Part shown: positions 58,130 to 64,000 of the stretch, piece after piece
Numbering within the stretch: the first letter of the stretch is position 1
Layout of the letters: each line of letters starts with the position of its first letter
NCBI RefSeq assembly: GCF_000801105.2
Contig: NC_079516.1
Location: 9,052,001-9,116,000, forward strand
DNA from: Raphanus sativus
Taxonomy: Eukaryota > Streptophyta > Magnoliopsida > Brassicales > Brassicaceae
Length of the DNA stretch: 64,000 bases
Reading direction: 5' to 3'
Made by a program: the position numbers and the translations under genes
Notes under the pieces: model-generated
What the model saw: the letters and a program-made list of their open reading frames with translations, nothing else
Database searches by the model: none
Told to the model about the DNA's origin: nothing

Positions 58130-58298
58130 GGGTGTATTCAACTTATGATTTATAAAGGTTTTGGATTTTCTTTAAAACTCCATGTTATTCAACTGGTGGT
58201 TTTAAAAACAAAATCTAAATCATGTGTTATTGAACATAGAACTTATCTCAAATCATCACAAATCACTTGTAATCTCATGTTATTCAATTAATAATTTA
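58130..58298 (+). mobile_element. 5' part of a TIR element cut by a Helitron end
   Basis: It starts GGGGGTGTATTCAACTTATGA, like the elements at 41182 and 47299, and shows the same ATGTTATTCAA phrases inside. It stops at the CTAG of a Helitron terminus (58299) without its own right-hand repeat, as expected if the Helitron inserted into it or replaced its end. Confidence 0.45.
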
Positions 58299-58328
58299 CT
58301 AGAGACTGACCCGTCCTAAGAGGACGGG
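58299..58328 (-). mobile_element. Helitron 3' terminus (minus strand)
   Basis: On the minus strand a 19-base hairpin, CCCGTCCTCTTAGGACGGG, is followed by TCAGTCTCTAG and then T. Perfect 7-base stem, CTAG end and A/T target fit a Helitron. The body would extend to the right, but no 5' end was recognised. Confidence 0.6.
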
Positions 58329-60189
58329 CATATTTTTGGTTTTTATTTTTTTAAAGCAATATAATTTTTATGTTTGTGTGTTTGTATAATCATATTTTTG
58401 TATGATAATTGAATAGAATAAATAATTTTATGTAACTATATTAAATAAACCAAGTTTCATAACTACTTATATCATATGTGTTTCGGAAATCTATTTTTAA
58501 TCTTTATTTATAAAGTTTGCAACATGTTATAGTTTAGTTTTTCGTAGTTTCCTATGTTATAACAATTTTAATTTTTCATATTTTATTTCTAAACTTAAGT
58601 AGGTATTTTATTTTAAAATTAACTAATCCTAGAATTGTTAAAAATAATTAACAAACTATAGTAATTGTTTGATAATAATGCTTATTAGTAGTCTATAATT
58701 GAACTCAATTAGGCAAAAAAATATCATATCTAATTTAATTTTTGTAAGGCCCATACAAATATACAAAGCAACAAATCCAATAGATTCTAACCCGCCCTTA
58801 AAAGAGCTAATATGTCTTTTGTTTTAATTTTTTTTAAAAAATTTATTTTTATATTTGATTTTTCTAATCATATTTGTGTTTAATATTAATTTAATTTAAT
58901 ATAATGTTTAATAACTACTTTAAATATGTCAAGTTGCATAACTTGTGCCATACGGCTATATGTATTTCATAAATTACTTTTAAACTTTATTCCTAAAATT
59001 TGCAATATATTATATTTTCTTCGTAGTTATCTAATATAATTAGTCAAAGATATTTGTATCCAAAAAAAACGACTCAGAATTGATCCGAAAATCAAAGTCT
59101 AATACTCTATTAGATCTGACCTATATACTCGAACAGTTCTTAAAGTGTTATATCTGAAAGCCAATATTAAACCAATCTGCACCAAAAACCGACCAAAAAT
59201 CTTGCAAAAAGTTTGAAAAATAAATTTAATATATATATATATATATATGGGTTATTATGGTCTTCACTAACTTTAAATAAAATCACATTTAATAAATATT
59301 TTTTGATCCAATAACCTATTTAAAACTTATTAAACTAAATGAGTTCATATGAAAATTTATTTCTATTAAAAGTCCACTGAAACCATGTTAAACCATATTT
59401 TATAATCATGTAGTTTGTTAGTTGATAAACTTAGTGTTTGTGTAAAATATTTACAATTTGGATATATACTGAAAAAAATGATATGATGCATTTTATTAAA
59501 AACACAAATCGATATAACTTAAGTTTGGAAAGTAGGAAATTTAAAAGGTGGTTAGATTTAAAAGAAAGATTTTTGGTTTTGTTTCAGATTATTAGGAAAC
59601 ATATAAATCGACACATCTTTATTTAATTACTGTTTTATTTTTAATTAATTAAAACTTATTGAAGCAGTTAACAGGTTGGTGGAGCTCAATTGATAGACAA
59701 CATACGTAGTGGTCAAGGAGTTAGTATCTTTAGGTTTGTAGTGTTGAAATAATTAATGGACATAACTAATATCAATTGGTCATACTGCAGAATTAATAAA
59801 ATGGATAAAAGCGAAATCAAATTCAGTGTTATTCAAAGTTAAATAGTATTTTGAAGGAAAAAGTGTGAATTGGATTTCAGAATACTTTATATCCATTTTT
59901 AGTTATAAATTGTCATTATAGAAAACTCACCTTTGAATATGTTATTTGAGGAGACTTCATAATGAACATTCGAGAAACAAAATTGCATAACTATTTCAGA
60001 TCCATTTTTAATGCTGAAATCATTCTCAATTATTTTCTCTTTCAATCTTTCGAGTTTGGATCAGTGACTTGCCTCAAACCCATGATTAATTGAGAGAATC
60101 TGGAACTGGGTTCCTGTGATGATAATGTGAGATCATTCAGAAAAGAAACTTGCAGTGATACAAAGGGTAATGTTCGTCAACATTTCGCA

Positions 60190-60350
60190 TAACAGAGGAA
60201 AACGTATCGGGGATTCCATTGTCTTGCAAATTTTGAGAAGTCTGGATTGTCTTGTTGCAACACCAGGCTGTCTCATTTTTCTTGTGCGAATTGTTGATCT
60301 ATAAGATATCATGTTTATGGTTTTGGATGAACTGTAGGCACCAGATTTCG
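60190..60350 (+). pseudogene. Possible DEAD-box helicase relic
   Basis: One plus-strand reading gives RIGDSIVLQILRSLDCLVATPGC, a stop, and then IMFMVLDEL. VATPGR and VLDEAD are motifs Ib and II of DEAD-box helicases in about the right order and spacing. Stops and changed key residues mean it is at best a decayed fragment; chance resemblance is not excluded. Confidence 0.25.
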
Positions 60351-61167
60351 AAAAGAAGATGATCCATCTGCTGCTGATTTGCGTGCCATGATCCCTTGAT
60401 CGACATTCCAAAACTATTCTTCCTGCAGAGATTTAAGGAGACAAAGATGAAGCCTTTGCCACTCAAAAGTACCTTAAGAGAAGCTAGAGGGGTCACATGT
60501 TTTTACGAGAAGCATGTTATTGAATTTCCTGAGAACTGAGATGTTAATATAAAAATCTTGATATTGGTCTGCAAGTTATTATCTGCAACGATGGCACAAA
60601 AATCTGAGTCACTAATCCGAAGAGTAGTGTTTTTCTTTCTCAAACAGAGAACTAGAAAGAGCAAGCGAGAAACCTAACATATCCAATTCCACAATAAACT
60701 ATGTGTACTCTGTACCTTAAGTTTGGTTCCATCTGAAAATGTTAAGAGTTATTTCTACAATTTGATCACTCACACAGGGAAGCCATTCCATTTCTCTTCT
60801 TCACATCTATTTCTTTTCCGTAGGCAGAGGTGTTAACCTCCATAGTGCCCGAATAACGTAGCTTTTTCAAGAAAACACAAGCTTTATGGAGATCTGTTGT
60901 AACAATTAAATAAGTAACAATTCAAATGGTGACTGCAGTTTTGCACCACTACACATTTGTAATTGCAGAGGCACTAAAACGTCTGCAGTTTTACATAGTA
61001 GCTACAAAGTTCTATGAGTTTTACTTAAAAACTTGTTGCTGAAACGAATCATTATAATTTTCCATCATAGGTATTTATCAGTATTGAGATATCCAAAATA
61101 TTCTCGTTTCAACAATCACCTAAAGTACTCTGAAACATTTAGAAACCACTTGCCAAACCACCTATAG

Positions 61168-64000
61168 ATTTTTTTTTTTTTTTTTGAAACACAGATTGAT
61201 ATTAATGCAACCGAAAGGTTAGGTGCCAGCCATAATGGCTTCTTCCTCAACCAGACAATGTTTGGCTAAAAGATCAGCCTCTTTGTTGTTCTCTCTTGAT
61301 ATCCAAGAGAATGAGATCTCATCAAAACAACAAGAAATAGCGAAAACATCAGAAATAATCCCATAAAGTTCTGGGTAAATTTCTCCCCCATTGACTGCCT
61401 TCATAAGTTGAGCCGAGTCAGAGAAGCAGTGTATGCGTTTGATCCCACGATCTTTGCAACTGGATAGAGCCTTCTTCAGAGCCAAGCCTTCTGCTATTAG
61501 AACAGAGCCAACATGTTGAGCACCTGCGGTGAAGGAAGGAGAGCCCTCCTCGTTCCTTAAAGTCCAGCCAAGTCCCGCAGTCCCGGTGGCCGCTCGCCAT
61601 GCTGCATCCGAATTCACAACCGTGCGATTTTGTAGGTCAGGGACCCGAGCTGGGGTCTTGTAGGTCTGTCTCTGTTTATCCTTCTCCTGGCTATTAGTCC
61701 ATTCCTTCGCCATTGTCACCGCCTTTGTGAGCGTTTCCTCTGCAGACATCGACTTCCCCTCAAAAATAAGCTGGTTCCTAGCGCACCATAAATGCCATAA
61801 TATCCAGGGCGCTAAGTGACCTGTTGCAAGACCTGTGGGCGGTAAACAGTTTCTACCACATAGATTCAGCCATACATCTTGTAAATCTATCAATCCGCTA
61901 TACTCAAACGTCGTTGTAAAAGGTGCAGCTTGCCACACATCCTTCGCAAACTGACAGTGTAAGAAAAGATGATCTATAGATTCAGGTGTACCACATCTTG
62001 GGCATTGGCTTTCTGTCGTAATGTGTCTCGCCATCAGGATTTCACCCACTGGTAGAGCTTGCTGGAAAAGCTTCCAAAGGAACATCTTGATCTTTGGAGA
62101 GATATGGAGGTTCCAGACTCCCTTAAACCACTCTAGTTCCCTCGGTTCTGGATGTCCTCCCTCCTCTGTTCTCATTTTTATGGCCTCATGATACCCTGAT
62201 TTTGTCATGTATTCTCCTGAGGGTGTGCTCAGCCATATCTGCTTATCTGGTGCTCCTGTCTCGCTCGGTATTATGTTTTTGATGAGCTTCTCCCATTGTG
62301 GTAGGATCTGTCGGATTTTTGATGTGTTCCAATTTCTAGTTCCTTCCTCAAACAGGTCAGCGACTAAGAGGCTTGCGGTTGATTCCGTTGCTGGTCCCGT
62401 AGGTCTCAGTTGTGTAGATAGACTCAGCCAAGCATCGTCCCATATCTGGATGGAAGACCCGTCTCCTACAACCCACCCCATATTTCGTTTTAATAGGTCT
62501 CGGCCTAGCAAAACGCCTCGCCATCCATGTGATGATGCGCTCTTTTGTGATACGTCCAGGAAACTCTCCGCTTGGCAATACTTGCCCATAAGGATTCTAG
62601 ATAACAGCAGCTCGGGTTTATTGAGAATCCTCCAGCTCAATTTGCCTAAGAAGGCATCGTTGAAAGCCTGGAAGTCTCTGAATCCTAATCCTCCTATAGC
62701 TTTCGGTTGAGTCATCCTGTCCCATGACACCCATGCCATCTTGTTCTGCCCGTCAACATCGTCCCACCAGAACCTGGTGACAGCAGATTGGATACGCTTA
62801 CACAAGGAGACCGGTAGCTTAAAGCAAGTCATCGCATGAGAGGGTATCGGAGAGAGGACACTCTTGATCATAATCATCTTCCCCGCTTTCGATAAGAAAC
62901 GGTTTGACCAGCTGCTTCCTTTTTGCCGGATTCTATCAACAATGGAAGTGAAGAGATCCCTCTTTTTTCTTCCAAACTGTTCCGGTAAGCCGAGGTACTT
63001 GCCTACTCCACCTTCCTTTTGTATGTCTAGTGCGTCTTTTACCAGTGTCCGTAGAGCACCTGGTGTTCTTCTTGAGAAAGTGATAGACGATTTTTCATTG
63101 TTGATGGTTTGGCCAGAGGCTTCCTTGTATCGTTGCAGGATGCCGGTTAGACATTGGCTGCTCTTCACATTTGCTCGTGTGAAAAACATAGTGTCATCCG
63201 CGAAAAGTAAGTGATTGACCCGGGGGCATGCCCTTGCCACACTAATTCCTTTTAGAGAACCCTCTTCGTTTGCCCTGTTACACAAGCCCGAGAGAACTTC
63301 ACTACACAAAATGAAAATATATGGTGAAAGAGGGTCTCCTTGACGGATGCCTCTGCTCGGTTGTACCCTTCCTCTAGGCGAGCCGTTGATGAGGAAGGAG
63401 AGTGTAACAGTGGATACACATTCCATGATCCAAGTGATCCATGTCTCGTGGAAACCCAACTGTCTCAGGACTAGCTCGATAAACTCCCATTCGAGCCGGT
63501 CATATGCTTTGCTCATATCCGTTTTAACCGCCATAGAACATCTCTTTTCCGCATCTGAGTTCTTTAGGAAGTGGAGTACCTCATGTGTTATCAACACATT
63601 ATCAGAGATGGCTCGGCCGGGGACGAAGGCCGACTGATTCTCGGAGATGATGTTTGTGAGCAGCGGTTGCATCCTTCTGGTTAAGATCTTTGAGATGATC
63701 TTATAATAAACATTGCACAGAGCTATGGGGCGGTAATCGGCTACTTTCTGTGGGCTTTTAATCTTCGGGATGAGTCGGATGTTTGTTTCATTTATCCTTG
63801 GCGGTAGCGTTCCAGACTCGAAGAAGCCTCTGATCTCGTTGACTATATCTGGTCCAATAGCCTCCCAATTGGAGTGGAAGAAGCTGGCTGAGAACCCGTC
63901 CGGTCCCGGTGCCTTATCTGCGTGAATAGAAAACACCGCATCTCTGATTTCCGTTGCTGACGGTATCTGTATTAGAACCGCATTCTCCGCATCTGTTACT
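61168..64000 (-). mobile_element. LINE (L1-like), 3' portion, runs off the window
   Basis: The T run at 61169-61185 is the poly(A) tail of a minus-strand non-LTR retrotransposon. About 33 bases of 3' UTR separate it from the ORF2 stop. The element continues beyond 64000, so ORF1, the endonuclease and the 5' end cannot be judged. Confidence 0.9.
61219..64000 (-). CDS. LINE ORF2: reverse transcriptase, zinc knuckle, RNase H (partial)
   Basis: The minus strand is open from the window edge to the stop at 61219, more than 920 codons without a break. Counting from a GTG at 63936, reverse transcriptase motifs include KAPGPDGF (8-15), YRPIAL, SAFVPGR, KTDMSKAYD, GIRQGDPLSP and the catalytic FADD at 245-248. 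A zinc-knuckle region follows (CPRC and HLFLHC), then an RNase H domain with the acidic residues in place (NSDAAW, AEGLALKKAL, CFSDSAQLM, NKEADLLAK). The reading continues upstream past 63936, so the true start and the endonuclease lie outside. The intact frame suggests recent insertion and possibly an active element. Confidence 0.92.
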   Translation of the reverse strand, partial: VTDAENAVLIQIPSATEIRDAVFSIHADKAPGPDGFSASFFHSNWEAIGPDIVNEIRGFFESGTLPPRINETNIRLIPKIKSPQKVADYRPIALCNVYYKIISKILTRRMQPLLTNIISENQSAFVPGRAISDNVLITHEVLHFLKNSDAEKRCSMAVKTDMSKAYDRLEWEFIELVLRQLGFHETWITWIMECVSTVTLSFLINGSPRGRVQPSRGIRQGDPLSPYIFILCSEVLSGLCNRANEEGSLKGISVARACPRVNHLLFADDTMFFTRANVKSSQCLTGILQRYKEASGQTINNEKSSITFSRRTPGALRTLVKDALDIQKEGGVGKYLGLPEQFGRKKRDLFTSIVDRIRQKGSSWSNRFLSKAGKMIMIKSVLSPIPSHAMTCFKLPVSLCKRIQSAVTRFWWDDVDGQNKMAWVSWDRMTQPKAIGGLGFRDFQAFNDAFLGKLSWRILNKPELLLSRILMGKYCQAESFLDVSQKSASSHGWRGVLLGRDLLKRNMGWVVGDGSSIQIWDDAWLSLSTQLRPTGPATESTASLLVADLFEEGTRNWNTSKIRQILPQWEKLIKNIIPSETGAPDKQIWLSTPSGEYMTKSGYHEAIKMRTEEGGHPEPRELEWFKGVWNLHISPKIKMFLWKLFQQALPVGEILMARHITTESQCPRCGTPESIDHLFLHCQFAKDVWQAAPFTTTFEYSGLIDLQDVWLNLCGRNCLPPTGLATGHLAPWILWHLWCARNQLIFEGKSMSAEETLTKAVTMAKEWTNSQEKDKQRQTYKTPARVPDLQNRTVVNSDAAWRAATGTAGLGWTLRNEEGSPSFTAGAQHVGSVLIAEGLALKKALSSCKDRGIKRIHCFSDSAQLMKAVNGGEIYPELYGIISDVFAISCCFDEISFSWISRENNKEADLLAKHCLVEEEAIMAGT

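Larger units (their letters stand above)
57614..61167. other. Spacer between the pectin methylesterase and the LINE
   Basis: No intact gene. The first part holds the pectin methylesterase 3' UTR. A truncated TIR element starts at 58130, a minus-strand Helitron terminus lies at 58299-58328, a short AT microsatellite near 59231-59247, and a weak DEAD-box-like relic at about 60190-60350. Confidence 0.45.

Noticed and set aside
62207..62710. Plus-strand ORF of 167 codons within the LINE
   Set aside because: It is antisense to an intact reverse transcriptase frame with strong domain motifs.

Overview
This window is nuclear DNA from a crucifer of the Brassica/Raphanus type (tribe Brassiceae). It is AT-rich, its genes have GT-AG introns, and its proteins are close to Arabidopsis chromosome 3 proteins. 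The intergenic space is filled with plant transposons: LINE, Copia, TRIM, SINE, Helitron and MITE. Arabidopsis equivalents and locus order below come from memory of those proteins, not from a search.

Layout. Block 1 (2.2-13.3 kb) matches At3g23820-At3g23900 in ascending order: a GAE6-type UDP-glucuronate 4-epimerase, a CER26-like (CER2 clade) BAHD-fold protein in two exons, and, on the minus strand, an IRR-type splicing regulator (filamin-like, CCCH, RRM and RS regions) in four exons. A mini-SIN3 gene follows at 15.1 kb, with a relic of another copy just upstream. Block 2 (22.6-57.6 kb) matches At3g24225-At3g24130 in descending order: CLE19, an ANKRD13-like ankyrin gene, PMP (11 exons), an unnamed four-exon gene, FAMA, and a pectin methylesterase. 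A second mini-SIN3 gene lies on the minus strand at 36.6-37.6 kb. The change of direction between IRR and CLE19 implies an inversion or translocation junction at about 13.4-22.5 kb, a stretch that holds the first mini-SIN3 gene, a LINE fragment and a TRIM.

Mobile DNA. A 364-bp TRIM with a perfect 5-bp target duplication sits inside a LINE fragment. A SINE has 16-bp target duplications. There are also an internally deleted Copia element, LINE, RFL-type PPR and aldehyde dehydrogenase relics, two matching 229-bp Stowaway-like MITEs, a TTA-flanked MITE, a Helitron of about 1.9 kb, and a nearly identical head-to-tail Helitron dimer (53.4-55.4 kb). The right edge is a LINE ORF2 that is open for more than 900 codons and runs off the window. 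Several tiny poly(A)/poly(T) insertions of 12-21 bp between direct repeats look like ultra-truncated retroposon scars.

How the genes relate. This is ordinary euchromatin, not an operon-like system. GAE6 (pectin precursor supply) and the pectin methylesterase (pectin editing) share a pathway. CER26-like (very-long-chain lipids) and FAMA (guard-cell fate) act in epidermal development. No evidence shows that they work as a unit. The most unusual protein-coding content is the pair of compact SIN3-like genes that keep the HDAC-interaction region but lack most of SIN3.
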